IMG/VR virus record: IMGVR_UViG_3300024503_000441
Coordinates: 1 to 64,000 of that record
Origin: a virus
Length of the DNA: 64,000 bases
Strand: one strand, 5' to 3'
In this document: piece by piece, positions 43,577-52,585 of the stretch
How the letters are laid out: the number at the start of each line of letters is the position of its first letter
Position numbering within the stretch: position 1 is the first letter of the stretch
The notes under the pieces: model-generated
Seen by the model: the letters and a program-made list of their open reading frames with translations, nothing else
Told to the model about the DNA's origin: nothing
Databases searched by the model: none
Made by a program: the position numbers and the translations under genes

Positions 43577-45193
43577 ATGAATATTAAAAAAGTCGTTATA
43601 GTTGGTGGAGGTTCATCTGGGTGGATGACCGCTGCGGCATTATCTAAACTATGTCCACACCTAGATATCACATTAATAGAATCTGAAAAAGTAGGAACAG
43701 TCGGTGTAGGAGAAAGCACTTTAGGCCATATTAATAGATTTTTAAATATTCTAGAACTAAAAGACGAAGATTGGATGGCAGCTTGTAATGCTACCTATAA
43801 GAACTCTATTCGTTTTACTAACTTTAGAGAAAAAGATGGTTCGTATTTTGAATATCCCTTTAGTGCAGGACTAGATTTCACCGATAAACCTAGTGGGTCA
43901 AATGCATGGTCAGAACTAGCAACACTATATCCAGATGAATATGGTCCCGAACAGTTTGCTCAAATGTATGCGACTGGCAATACTTTCCTCGCCAAGTACA
44001 ATCGTCAAACTAGAGACGAAGCTAGAGTTTTACGAAACTATGAGTTCAAGTGGGATACTGCTTATCATCTTGATGCACAGTTATTTGGTCAGTATCTAAA
44101 AGAAAAAATAGCATTGCCTAACGGTGTGAAGCATATGATCGGCGATGTACACTCCCACCAAAAAGATCATCTTGGCAATATCACACAGATCTTGTTGGCT
44201 GATTACACGACTACACTAACAGCTGACCTTTGGATTGATTGTACTGGTTTTAGAAGCATACTTCTAGAAAACTGGATGGGTTCTCAGTTTATTAGTTTTG
44301 AAAAATATCTAGCTAACGACAGAGCATGGGCATGTCGCATTCCTTATGAAGATAGAGAGCGAGAAATGCACAATGTCACAGACTGTCATGCTCTTGATAA
44401 CGGATGGGTATGGAATATTCCGTTATGGAATCGTATAGGTACTGGATATGTTTTTAGTTCGAGATTTATTTCGGACGAAGATGCTAAAAGAGAGTTTCGC
44501 AGACACTTAGCTACTACAGGTTCTAAAGAACGTGCTGATCGAGCCGACATGTTCCTAGTTAATATTAAGCATGGATATAGACGCCGAGCATGGGTAGGTA
44601 ATGTTGTGGGCGTTGGTCTTAGCTATGGATTTGTTGAACCATTAGAGTCAACAGGACTTTTGACTACACATGAAAACATCATTAAACTAATCGAAGCACT
44701 AAATCGAAGAGAAGGATATGTAACTAGATCCGAACGTGAAGGATTTAACTTTGCTGTACAACATGATGTTTTAAGATTCCGTGACTTTGTTTCACAACAT
44801 TATGCTCTATCTAAGAGAACAGACACCCCATATTGGAGATGGTGTACACAGATAAACGAATATTGCCCAGAAGGAATGGGAGAGTTTATGTTACAGCAAG
44901 CCCAGTATCCAAATCTAATGGGCAATATTGCCATGGGCAATGCATATCCTAGCGACTATGTTGGTAATATGTTTATTGCTGCTGGCATGGGAGTCAAATC
45001 AACATCAACTAAAGAACTTGTTTATGTAACCGGCAGAGTAAACCAAGTATCTAAGATGGAAGAAATCGGATATACCAAGAGAAGGTACGAAGAATATAGA
45101 GATTTTGTCATTGATTATGTCAAGAAATGTCCAACGCACTATCAGTTCTTGTTACATGAAATCTATGGCGGAAAAGATGACTACGCTCTGTAA
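43577..45193 (+). CDS. Flavin-dependent halogenase-like protein 1
   Basis: 538 residues of the tryptophan-halogenase family (PF04820 type). FAD-binding GGGSSGW at 10-16 and VGVGEST at 42-48. The active-site lysine equivalent is Lys75 in ATYKNSIRF. The family signature W-x-W-x-I-P is at 277-282. The FVEPLESTG motif holds the candidate catalytic Glu357 and the halide-site residues. In the family, reduced flavin and oxygen make hypohalous acid that is passed to an aromatic substrate. Substrate and halide are unknown here; phage members such as VirX1 of cyanophage Syn10 are known. It is the only halogenase on the plus strand and leads the oxygenase run. Confidence 0.92.
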   Translation: MNIKKVVIVGGGSSGWMTAAALSKLCPHLDITLIESEKVGTVGVGESTLGHINRFLNILELKDEDWMAACNATYKNSIRFTNFREKDGSYFEYPFSAGLDFTDKPSGSNAWSELATLYPDEYGPEQFAQMYATGNTFLAKYNRQTRDEARVLRNYEFKWDTAYHLDAQLFGQYLKEKIALPNGVKHMIGDVHSHQKDHLGNITQILLADYTTTLTADLWIDCTGFRSILLENWMGSQFISFEKYLANDRAWACRIPYEDREREMHNVTDCHALDNGWVWNIPLWNRIGTGYVFSSRFISDEDAKREFRRHLATTGSKERADRADMFLVNIKHGYRRRAWVGNVVGVGLSYGFVEPLESTGLLTTHENIIKLIEALNRREGYVTRSEREGFNFAVQHDVLRFRDFVSQHYALSKRTDTPYWRWCTQINEYCPEGMGEFMLQQAQYPNLMGNIAMGNAYPSDYVGNMFIAAGMGVKSTSTKELVYVTGRVNQVSKMEEIGYTKRRYEEYRDFVIDYVKKCPTHYQFLLHEIYGGKDDYAL

Positions 45194-45971
45194 GAAACTG
45201 TTTGGCTGGTTAGGAAAAAATAAAAAAACAAAACCATACATAAGGTTTTATTCTTTAACTCCGGGTGTGGTAGATTTATTTCCTATAGTTAGATCATCTA
45301 CAGTAGAAAGACCGTATAGAAGTTCTCAGACCTACGAAGGTGTTCCTCCTAGCAAAAACTGTCCTGCTATCAATAAAATAGTGGGTTCTGGATGGATCGT
45401 GCCTGCGCCTGCTGATTTTATCATAGATACTAATGGTGACGGAACAACGATCCAGTGGCTGGAACCTTATCGTTTTAAAAGATCTTCTGATATCAATGAA
45501 TCTTCTTATGTAGTATTACACAGTTGGCATCAAACTGATCCGTTAGTCGATGATCCTGAAAAAACTGTCAGGACCGTAGTAAAGCTCGAAACACCTTGGC
45601 GTGTTGATATGAGCGATGATTATGTACTACTCCAACTTCCTGTTACCTATAACAAAGAAAGCCGTTTCACAGCAGCTATTGGTGTGCTAGATCCAGAGTA
45701 CGGATACACAGTAAATGTGCAACTATTTTGGAATGTCAAAGAAGGACGCACACTAGTCAAGGCAGGAACACCGTTATGCCAACTAGTTCCAGTTCTTAAA
45801 GATGCGTTAAGTCCTGGTTTTTATGATGTCATTATAGATAATGCCACAGAACAAGACCAGCTCAAAGATAGAGAGTTTAACTATGCTGCTAGTTGTGTGA
45901 TCTTAAATCACGATTCTCTAGGATCAAGATTGAGCAGATCGAAAAAAATACTTAATAAGTACAAAAAGTGA
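45177..45971 (+). CDS. DUF6065-like protein, copy 1
   Basis: 264 residues. The start at 45177 overlaps the halogenase stop and gives the same N-terminus type (basic segment then IRFYSL) as the paralog near 60.6 kb; an earlier in-frame ATG at 45105 is less likely. Landmarks are GWIVPAPADFII, VVKLETPWRVDMSDDYVLLQ, SRFTAAIGVLDPEYGYTVNV and KAGTPLCQLVPV. The double-sandwich-like pattern with W/P-rich loops resembles DUF6065, a family of unknown function often annotated near halogenases and oxygenases. A carrier, target or accessory-domain role is guesswork. Confidence 0.7.
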   Translation: MTTLCKKLFGWLGKNKKTKPYIRFYSLTPGVVDLFPIVRSSTVERPYRSSQTYEGVPPSKNCPAINKIVGSGWIVPAPADFIIDTNGDGTTIQWLEPYRFKRSSDINESSYVVLHSWHQTDPLVDDPEKTVRTVVKLETPWRVDMSDDYVLLQLPVTYNKESRFTAAIGVLDPEYGYTVNVQLFWNVKEGRTLVKAGTPLCQLVPVLKDALSPGFYDVIIDNATEQDQLKDREFNYAASCVILNHDSLGSRLSRSKKILNKYKK

Positions 45972-45981
45972 GGATACAAAC

Positions 45982-46233
45982 ATGGACTATAAAACGTCAT
46001 TACAAGCAACACTAACCAATGTTCAAAAACAAATCGAGGACGGTAAAGCTGAACTCAAAAGATTAGAAGAAGAGTTTGCCAATGTCAAACTAAATCCCTA
46101 TGGAATCACTTCTATCGATTTCGCAAAACGTCAAGAACTCAGCACAGATGTTCTAAAGATGGAAGGTGTAGTCATGGGACTTCGACTAGCTCTTGAAACC
46201 TATGACGGAGTAGAAGCAGGTGCAACTATCTAA
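45982..46233 (+). CDS. Small coiled-coil protein
   Basis: 83 residues. The first half is a charged heptad-like helix (VQKQIEDGKAELKRLEEEFA), the second has SIDFAKRQELSTDVLKMEGV. Its start follows the DUF6065-like gene by ten bases, and its stop overlaps the next gene. Nothing catalytic. It may be an assembly or adaptor protein for the neighbouring enzymes (inference from context only). Confidence 0.6.
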   Translation: MDYKTSLQATLTNVQKQIEDGKAELKRLEEEFANVKLNPYGITSIDFAKRQELSTDVLKMEGVVMGLRLALETYDGVEAGATI

Positions 46234-46804
46234 TAATGGGGCGATACATCTATTTCCACCCCTAATATACAAGTTTGAATACGAGTTCGATCAATCATAT
46301 CTTAAACCTAAGATTGATGATTTATTTTCATTGGTGGAAATAAATTCTGATCTAGAAAAAGGCGCTGCGATATCAACAGTAAGTTTGGATCAGCGCCTTC
46401 AACCTCATACATGGCCTGAACTAGAACACTTCCAACACTGGTTGGGAGAAAAAATCGCTAACATCAGAGAAGAGCATCAGTTTTATAACGGCTATTCTGA
46501 AGTACAACGTAGCTGGTGCAATCGACATCTACGATCCGGATACACTCTAGAACACAATCATACGTTCGCCACTTGGGTAGCCAGTTGTTATTTTATGGCA
46601 CCTGCTGGCTCAGGCAATATAGAATTTTTAGATCCTCTTGAATATCACAAGAGTAACTTTCCTGTTGTCCCTGAAGTATCATTCTACAAAGAAGTCCAAG
46701 TAGCTACAAATAATGTTTTAATCTTTCCAGGTTGGATTAAACATAGAGTTCAGCCGAATAACACCGATCAGGAGCGTGTAGTAATCACGTTTAACATAAA
46801 ATGA
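46220..46804 (+). CDS. 2OG-Fe(II) oxygenase-like protein A (PF13759 type)
   Basis: 194 residues from GTG 46220. The double-stranded beta-helix core shows HNHTFATWVASCYFMAPAGS with His112 and His114, then VLIFPGWIKHRVQPNNTDQE with His175 and the 2OG-anchoring Arg186. This is the N-x-H-x-H / FP-x-W-x-x-H / R pattern of PF13759-type putative oxygenases, where H-x-H replaces the usual H-x-D. The expected reaction is oxygen- and 2-oxoglutarate-dependent oxidation of an unknown substrate. First of eleven consecutive oxygenase-like genes. The stop overlaps the next ATG. Confidence 0.82.
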   Translation: MQLSNNGAIHLFPPLIYKFEYEFDQSYLKPKIDDLFSLVEINSDLEKGAAISTVSLDQRLQPHTWPELEHFQHWLGEKIANIREEHQFYNGYSEVQRSWCNRHLRSGYTLEHNHTFATWVASCYFMAPAGSGNIEFLDPLEYHKSNFPVVPEVSFYKEVQVATNNVLIFPGWIKHRVQPNNTDQERVVITFNIK

Positions 46805-47604
46805 AAGATTTTAAAATCTGTTATCCTGATGCCAACACATTTAAAGACATCATCAAACTTAAAAAAATAGATGACTGGAATGTGGAATACCATCATCTTT
46901 CTGATGATATTGGCTATTGGACGGCAGATCATCCTTTTGAAACTGACGAACAGTTTTATCTTTTTAGAGATCTCATAGGAATGTTTCCTATACAGAAAGA
47001 TAATAATCATCCAAAAAACTTTGATCCAAATCCTTTTGATACCATACATCTACCTGAATGGGTGTATTTAGATCTTTGTTTCTTAATAAGAGATTTTTAT
47101 AAAATACACGGAACAGACGAGTGGCAAGATCCTCAGATACACGAATGGGGCAATATATTTCTAAGAGAACGCACCAGACCAATAAGCTGCTGGAGACTAC
47201 CTCACATTGATTATGTGTTTGGGATGGTCTCTAACTTATGGTTCACTGATCACAAAATAGAAGATAGCTGTACACGACTGTATAAGTATCATGGTAAGAT
47301 CTACAACGATGTCTATGACTTTCAGTTAGACTTAGAGCATCCTATGAGAAAAGAATGGGAAGCACTATCACTTGAACCAAAACGTCTCGATAGTTGGATG
47401 AACGTTCCTGAAGAAGAGCTGAAGAGATGGGGGTTTGAACTAGTAGGAATGGCCCCAACAAGAGAAAAAACTATGACTTTGTACAAAGCTAATATATGTC
47501 ACAGTGCTTGGGTGGGAGAAAATGTAGATTTTAGATGGAGTCATGCTTTTGCTTTTAGTCACGAACTACTACAACATAAGACGCTTAAGGATCTGTTTTC
47601 ATGA
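46801..47604 (+). CDS. Probable DSBH oxygenase-like protein B (DUF6445-like)
   Basis: 267 residues. The N-terminal half is acidic and aromatic with no known motif. The second half has PHIDYVFGMVSNLWFTD with a candidate H135-x-D137 iron pair, RLYKYHGKIYND, then TLYKANICHSAWVGENVD supplying a distal His. This order resembles the DUF6445-type double-stranded beta-helix proteins found near halogenases, but the match is weaker than for genes F and G. ATGA overlaps at both ends place it inside the coupled run. Confidence 0.6.
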   Translation: MKDFKICYPDANTFKDIIKLKKIDDWNVEYHHLSDDIGYWTADHPFETDEQFYLFRDLIGMFPIQKDNNHPKNFDPNPFDTIHLPEWVYLDLCFLIRDFYKIHGTDEWQDPQIHEWGNIFLRERTRPISCWRLPHIDYVFGMVSNLWFTDHKIEDSCTRLYKYHGKIYNDVYDFQLDLEHPMRKEWEALSLEPKRLDSWMNVPEEELKRWGFELVGMAPTREKTMTLYKANICHSAWVGENVDFRWSHAFAFSHELLQHKTLKDLFS

Positions 47605-48227
47605 ATCTAGAACTTTACTTTCCTACGCCCGTTTGGTGGGAGGACACCACCATCGATCCTGCACCAATGCTAGAGCTGTTAACAGAACTCAAAGAAAAAG
47701 ATCCATACGGTCGCAGACTCAGCAACGAAGGAGGCTGGCAGAGTATGGATTTTAGACCCGGACTTTACCCTCAAATGAAGGCACTTGAAGATAGATTAAT
47801 GGAACAGGCTAGACAATGTGTCAGAGATTATGGATATAAAGAGAGCTTATGTTTTCCTTTAATCGAAAACTTCTGGTTTAATGTCAACGGAAAGCACCAT
47901 ACTAACATGGTACACACACATGATAATACGTTTATAGCAGGAGTATTTTACCTCAAGGCATATCCAGGACAAGGAAAAATAACTCTGTTTAAAGAGTATT
48001 CTCAGGATTATGTAATCGCTTCACAGGCGCCCATCGAACAATATAAACATATTAGTGCTAGTGCTATTAGTTTTGATCCAGTAACTAGCAGACTTATTTT
48101 ATTTCCTGGTGCATTGCCACACGGTGTAGGAGCAAACACTACCGACGAAGACAGGATATCTGTTTCGTTCAACATAAAGATGATAAGAAATGACGATGAA
48201 AGAATTAGGATTCAGGTTATTGAATGA
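47601..48227 (+). CDS. 2OG-Fe(II) oxygenase-like protein C (PF13759 type)
   Basis: 208 residues. FWFNVNGKHHTNMVHTHDNT contains His105 and His107; ITLFKE is followed by RLILFPGALPHGVGANTTDE with His174 and Arg185. Clear PF13759-like pattern, close in layout to gene A but with a longer insertion before the distal strand. Start overlaps the previous stop (ATGA). Its 3' end overlaps the next gene by 38 bases. Substrate unknown. Confidence 0.85.
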   Translation: MNLELYFPTPVWWEDTTIDPAPMLELLTELKEKDPYGRRLSNEGGWQSMDFRPGLYPQMKALEDRLMEQARQCVRDYGYKESLCFPLIENFWFNVNGKHHTNMVHTHDNTFIAGVFYLKAYPGQGKITLFKEYSQDYVIASQAPIEQYKHISASAISFDPVTSRLILFPGALPHGVGANTTDEDRISVSFNIKMIRNDDERIRIQVIE

Positions 48228-48933
48228 GACTAATCTTCTTTATGAAGATAAGCCTCATTATTTTAAAAATCTACTTCCAGAAGCTTCAGAAATGGTCACA
48301 TGGAACGATGTGGAACATTGTTTTAATAGACCAGAGCTGTATAACTTTGAGATGATAGGCCCTGACAATCTTAAAATCGAAATACCTATGAATAAAAAAG
48401 CATGGGTATTTTCTAAACCTGTACAAGACAAAGCCTTTATGTTTGAAAATATCAATAAAGGCAACGGATTTGTTATCATGGACTACGCATTCTACAGTGA
48501 AAAAACTATAGAACTCATGCGTACATTAGAAAATATATACATGGTAAACTCTTGCATACACGTCTATGGCGGCTTAGAAGGTTCAAAAAGTTTTTGGATA
48601 CACGAAGACTATCCTTCAAACTTCATATTCCAAGCATGGGGTAAAACTCGTTGGAAGGTGTTTAACAACAGGATTTCTACCATGTATCGAACAGGTACTA
48701 TGAATCATCAGTTAACTGAAGATATGTTGGACCTAGCATTTGATGTGGTGCTAGAACCCGGAGATGCAATCTACATTCCTTCTAGGATGTATCATATAGC
48801 GTACCCGATGGGTCCTAGATTAAGCATGAGCGTTCCTTGTTGGACAAAGTTACCTACTGACGAACCTAAAGAATCAAGTGATAGAAACTGGTATAAGATA
48901 AATCATGAAAGTATTCAAACCAATAACGATTGA
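48190..48933 (+). CDS. Cupin/JmjC-type oxygenase D
   Basis: 247 residues. The C-terminal half holds FWIHEDYPSNFIFQAWGKTR (His138-x-Asp140) and VLEPGDAIYIPSRMYHIAYP (His202): the H-x-D...H triad with the PGD-x-x-YIP-x-x-x-x-H motif of JmjC/Cupin_4-type protein hydroxylases such as ribosomal oxygenases. Those relatives hydroxylate residues in proteins, which would fit a virion-protein modification role (inference). A second in-frame ATG lies six bases into the frame; either may be used. Confidence 0.78.
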   Translation: MTMKELGFRLLNETNLLYEDKPHYFKNLLPEASEMVTWNDVEHCFNRPELYNFEMIGPDNLKIEIPMNKKAWVFSKPVQDKAFMFENINKGNGFVIMDYAFYSEKTIELMRTLENIYMVNSCIHVYGGLEGSKSFWIHEDYPSNFIFQAWGKTRWKVFNNRISTMYRTGTMNHQLTEDMLDLAFDVVLEPGDAIYIPSRMYHIAYPMGPRLSMSVPCWTKLPTDEPKESSDRNWYKINHESIQTNND

Positions 48934-49495
48934 TAATCTTGTTGAAAAGCAATATCAAGATGAGATTTATAGACATCTAACTGATGTAAAGTTCCCTTGG
49001 GCGTTTATGGCCGATGCCACAGATGAGTTTGGGCATAATAACTCTGCGTTAAACGGACCCACGCCGTCTTTTGGTCACTTGGCGTATTGGAATCAACGAG
49101 ATGAAAATCCATCTATTGATTTTTACAATCCACTGTTAACTGCTATACAGGAAAAATTCAATATACAGATGACCGGTCTGTTAAGGATACGGGTGGGTTT
49201 TCTATTAAACACATCATATTCTTTACCTAGTATGCCGTATCGTCATAATAAACCCCACCAAGATTATGATCAAGATCATTTTACCTTAGTCTACTACGTC
49301 AATGATACAGACGGTGACACTGTTATTTTCCATGAAACTAGACCTTCTGAAAAATATTATTCACTAGAAAAATGCAGTCCAAAGAAAGGACGGGCAATAT
49401 TATTTGACGGCAGACATTTCCATGCCAGCACATGTCCTAAGATGTTTACTACTAGGATAGCTATAACTATTAACTTTCAAGGCTTGCCGCAATGA
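48905..49495 (+). CDS. 2OG-Fe(II) oxygenase E (P4H-like)
   Basis: 196 residues. RHNKPHQDYDQDHFTLVYYV carries His118-x-Asp120, DGDTVIFHE follows, and PKKGRAILFDGRHFHASTCP supplies His173, with Arg184 after it. A complete H-x-D...H...R set as in prolyl-4-hydroxylase-like enzymes. It is paralogous to gene I (51414), sharing the order KFPWAF/EFPWVL, YVNDxDGDTxI and PKKGxxLxFxGRxxH. Overlaps the previous gene by 29 bases. Confidence 0.85.
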   Translation: MKVFKPITIDNLVEKQYQDEIYRHLTDVKFPWAFMADATDEFGHNNSALNGPTPSFGHLAYWNQRDENPSIDFYNPLLTAIQEKFNIQMTGLLRIRVGFLLNTSYSLPSMPYRHNKPHQDYDQDHFTLVYYVNDTDGDTVIFHETRPSEKYYSLEKCSPKKGRAILFDGRHFHASTCPKMFTTRIAITINFQGLPQ

Positions 49496-50199
49496 GTAAA
49501 GATCATGTCGATTATCTAATGCGTATGCAGAAAAAAAGTGCTGCAGATATAAGAGAAGGTGACCTAAAAAATAGATTCCTTTATCCTTTCTTTCCTACTA
49601 TAGTTATAGATAACTTCTACGAAGACCCAGATTTGATTCGAGAGTTTGCTCTTGATCAAGAGTTCTTTAAAGGCAATAGAGGTAGTTGGCCAGGGCTGCG
49701 TACAAAACTGTTACACGAACTAGATACTAATATGTTTAAGTTTGTCTCTAGAAAACTAATGTTCACTCTACGTGAATATGGAATAAGAGATTACGAAGAA
49801 ATACAGATAGGATTCCAGTTAATCGACGAAAGCTACGGCAGGGGTTGGGTGCATGACGATGATCCTAAGCTACACGTAGCAGGTGTAGTTTATCTTAATA
49901 AGGATGCAGGCGAAAACTGCGGAACTACTATCTTTGAAGATGCTCCTGACTTTAATGGTGAAGAATACAGTGAAATGTTTATGAAAGATGTATTATTATC
50001 TACACCAGAAGAACGTGCCGCTATGTCTAAGTATAGAGAGGAACAAATAAATTATTTTAATCCTACAATAAAAATAGAAAGTATTTATAACAGGATGGTT
50101 ATGTTTGACAGTCGATGCTGGCATGCCGCAGATTACTTTTTTGGAACCGATAAAGAAAGTTCTAGATTAAATCAAATACATTTTTTGAGATTGAGATGA
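49492..50199 (+). CDS. DSBH oxygenase-like protein F (DUF6445-like)
   Basis: 235 residues. FPTIVIDNFYEDPDLIREFA and GSWPGLRT are the N-terminal signature of the DUF6445 type. GRGWVHDDDPKLHVAGVVYL gives His121-x-Asp123, and RCWHAADYFFG gives the distal His. The family is a predicted Fe/2OG-type fold of unknown substrate. Tandem paralog of gene G directly downstream, with which it shares SWPGLR/TWPGVR, W-x-H-x-D-(D/E)-P-K and WH-x-AD-x-(Y/F)FG. ATGA overlaps on both sides. Confidence 0.8.
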   Translation: MSKDHVDYLMRMQKKSAADIREGDLKNRFLYPFFPTIVIDNFYEDPDLIREFALDQEFFKGNRGSWPGLRTKLLHELDTNMFKFVSRKLMFTLREYGIRDYEEIQIGFQLIDESYGRGWVHDDDPKLHVAGVVYLNKDAGENCGTTIFEDAPDFNGEEYSEMFMKDVLLSTPEERAAMSKYREEQINYFNPTIKIESIYNRMVMFDSRCWHAADYFFGTDKESSRLNQIHFLRLR

Positions 50200-50810
50200 T
50201 TAGAACAGTGAGACAACCCTTTAAGATAGTTGATGATTTTTTTGAATGTCCTGATCTGTGGAGATACCATGCTCTTAAGCAAGAATATACTACAGATGAA
50301 CAAGCAACATGGCCTGGCGTAAGATCTACGGTTCTCGATCAGATCAATGAAACTCTTTTTCATTCGCTGGCATCAAAAATAATCGTGCATTGTCCAGGAA
50401 AAAGGTACTTCCATTATCTTAAAATCAACTATGCCCTAGTTGATGAAAGTTACAATCTAGGTTGGTGTCATGTCGATGAACCAAAATATAATGTAGCTGG
50501 AGTTATATTTTTAAATCCCGATCCTCCCAAAAACAGTGGAACAATATTTTATAAAAAAACAAAAGAAATGATGATTGATTTTAATCAATTATTTTTTAAC
50601 GAGTTAAAGGCTGCTCCGGAAGATCGAAAAGATTTTTATAAACACAAGCTAGAACAACGAAGTCATTTTAAAAAATCAATGACTGTAGAAAATGTCTATA
50701 ATAGATGTGTCATATTTCCGCCAGACGAGTGGCATAGCGCAGACAGTTATTTTGGCAATGACAAAGACAGTGCTAGACTAACAATTAACTTTTTTGGATT
50801 TGCTGCATGA
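50196..50810 (+). CDS. DSBH oxygenase-like protein G (DUF6445-like)
   Basis: 204 residues, paralog of gene F. KIVDDFFECPDLWRYHALKQ and ATWPGVRST at the N-terminus, NLGWCHVDEPKYNVAGVIFL with His92-x-Asp94, and DEWHSADSYFGNDKDSARLT with distal His and Arg. It lacks the N-terminal 25-residue extension of gene F. Adjacent tandem position suggests recent duplication followed by divergence. Confidence 0.8.
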   Translation: MIRTVRQPFKIVDDFFECPDLWRYHALKQEYTTDEQATWPGVRSTVLDQINETLFHSLASKIIVHCPGKRYFHYLKINYALVDESYNLGWCHVDEPKYNVAGVIFLNPDPPKNSGTIFYKKTKEMMIDFNQLFFNELKAAPEDRKDFYKHKLEQRSHFKKSMTVENVYNRCVIFPPDEWHSADSYFGNDKDSARLTINFFGFAA

Positions 50811-51424
50811 CAGCCATGTTTGGGTCATTTGCCAACTACGGATTTATCAAAGATACACTTCCGAGTCAGTTATTTGCTGATTTAAAAAGTGAAATAGATT
50901 CTATTGATTTTGAAAACAGTGAAAAATTTAATCAGCATCTTGCAGGAAATATAAAGTTCGAGTTCAAGCTAGATAAAAACAAAAAATCTCTAGAAGAATA
51001 TGTGGTATCGCTCTGTAAGCAATACAAAGAAGCTTGGGATTTGAGACATACTAGAAAAGATCTTGGTAATGAAAATCTAGAGCTACAGAGCTATTGGGTT
51101 AACTTTCAACGCAAAAACGAGTTTAATCCTATGCACACTCACGATGGCCTGTTTAGTTTCGCTATATGGGTCAAGGTTCCTTATAGATTCCAAGATGAAC
51201 TACAAGAAAGCCATGTTAGAAATACCAACATGCCCAGGGCAGGAATGTTTTCTTTCATATATACAAACATATTCGGAGAAGTAAGAGAAGCAGAGTTTCC
51301 TGTAGACAGCACATTCGAAGGACAAATATTTTTATTTCCTAGCTGTTTACCACATACAGTTTACCCTTTCAGCACTTCAGACGAATATAGAATATCAATA
51401 TCAGGAAACATACATGCCAAGTGA
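50807..51424 (+). CDS. 2OG-Fe(II) oxygenase-like protein H
   Basis: 205 residues. EFNPMHTHDGLFSFAIWVKV contains His110 and His112; QIFLFPSCLPHTVYPFSTSD contains His183, followed by Arg195 in EYRISISGNI. The spacing between the two halves is longer than in gene A and contains a NMPRAGMFSFIYTN strand, as in marine phage P4H-like proteins. H-x-H rather than H-x-D at the proximal site. ATGA with gene G, 11-base overlap with gene I. Confidence 0.82.
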   Translation: MTAMFGSFANYGFIKDTLPSQLFADLKSEIDSIDFENSEKFNQHLAGNIKFEFKLDKNKKSLEEYVVSLCKQYKEAWDLRHTRKDLGNENLELQSYWVNFQRKNEFNPMHTHDGLFSFAIWVKVPYRFQDELQESHVRNTNMPRAGMFSFIYTNIFGEVREAEFPVDSTFEGQIFLFPSCLPHTVYPFSTSDEYRISISGNIHAK

Positions 51425-52019
51425 CGATATTATCATAGTCGAAAATATTATTCCTAAAGACTACCAGGATTATCTAGAAACAGTTTTAACTGGATGGGAG
51501 TTTCCTTGGGTGTTGAATAAGAATATCGTATCTGGAGACGACCCATTTGTAGGATCTACAAAAAATCCTGCAGGTATGAATCATTTTTTCTATGAAAAAA
51601 ATGTACCCGTAAGTAACTATTTCCAACTTGTATATCCATTAGTGCTGAGTATTACTAGTCAAGCAGCAGTACCATTTAACAGACTATTCAGGATGAGAGC
51701 TAATCTAACATTTTCAAACGGTGAAGGAGCATTATTGCCCCACATTGATAGCTTCCATCCGCACTGGAATGCAATCTATTATGTCAATGACAGTGATGGC
51801 GACACCATTATATACAATGAAACTAATGATGATTTTGATGCCGGTAATAAAGACATAGAAAAAATCAAGACTGATAACTTCACAGAAAAACTTAGAGTAA
51901 CACCAAAGAAAGGCCAACTACTGGCATTTAACGGGCGTTATTATCATACTGCTTCTTTCTGCAAAGATTCCGCTTATAGATGCTTGATCAATATTAATCT
52001 AGGAAATCTATTCATATGA
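51414..52019 (+). CDS. 2OG-Fe(II) oxygenase I (P4H-like)
   Basis: 201 residues with a complete H-x-D...H...R set: LLPHIDSFHPHWNAIYYVND (His110-x-Asp112), PKKGQLLAFNGRYYHTASFC (His178) and Arg189. Paralog of gene E (48905); the core motifs are the same but the insertions differ. Likely hydroxylase of an unknown substrate. Stop overlaps the next ATG. Confidence 0.85.
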   Translation: MPSDDIIIVENIIPKDYQDYLETVLTGWEFPWVLNKNIVSGDDPFVGSTKNPAGMNHFFYEKNVPVSNYFQLVYPLVLSITSQAAVPFNRLFRMRANLTFSNGEGALLPHIDSFHPHWNAIYYVNDSDGDTIIYNETNDDFDAGNKDIEKIKTDNFTEKLRVTPKKGQLLAFNGRYYHTASFCKDSAYRCLININLGNLFI

Positions 52020-52585
52020 TAACACGATACCCTGGCCAAGAATATATTTTATATCAATCAGAGTTTATAGAAAAACATATCTATGAACTAAAACTTGATT
52101 TAGAAATCGCTCATAGATTATTTGAAGAAGCATTTCCTGGAAAAGATTCTACCTGGAGCTTTGACAAGTATAATATTTTTTCATTGACTGCACCAAGTTG
52201 GACATTTTATCAGGTATATAAAGAACTTAGAACTTTAGTTAGATCAGAGCTAGGAGACACCAGAGACTTATGGATACAGAGTTGGGTTAACTATCATACA
52301 CAAGACCAGCTGTTACATAGGCATCATCATGAGTTTGAGTATCACGGATACATAGCTATAGAACCTAAGACAACTAAAACAGTGTTTGATGATTACGAAA
52401 TATTGAATAAACCAGGACAGATATACTTTGGTCCCGGTAATAGGTATCATTATGTAGAAGCCACTGAACCATTTGACGGAATAAGAACTACTATTGGTTT
52501 TGATATCATGACTACATATGAATCTAGCTTGGTCAAATATAAAGAAAAACCATTTTCTAACAACGGGTTGATTCCTTTACTATGA
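52016..52585 (+). CDS. 2OG-Fe(II) oxygenase-like protein J
   Basis: 189 residues. SWVNYHTQDQLLHRHHHEFE is a His cluster with His101/His103 as likely iron ligands; GQIYFGPGNRYHYVEATEPF supplies His145, and Arg157 follows in GIRTTIGFDI. The fold pattern (short strand, KTVFDDYEILNKPG turn, distal H, R) fits PF13759-like enzymes but is among the more divergent in the run. ATGA overlaps on both sides. Confidence 0.75.
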   Translation: MITRYPGQEYILYQSEFIEKHIYELKLDLEIAHRLFEEAFPGKDSTWSFDKYNIFSLTAPSWTFYQVYKELRTLVRSELGDTRDLWIQSWVNYHTQDQLLHRHHHEFEYHGYIAIEPKTTKTVFDDYEILNKPGQIYFGPGNRYHYVEATEPFDGIRTTIGFDIMTTYESSLVKYKEKPFSNNGLIPLL

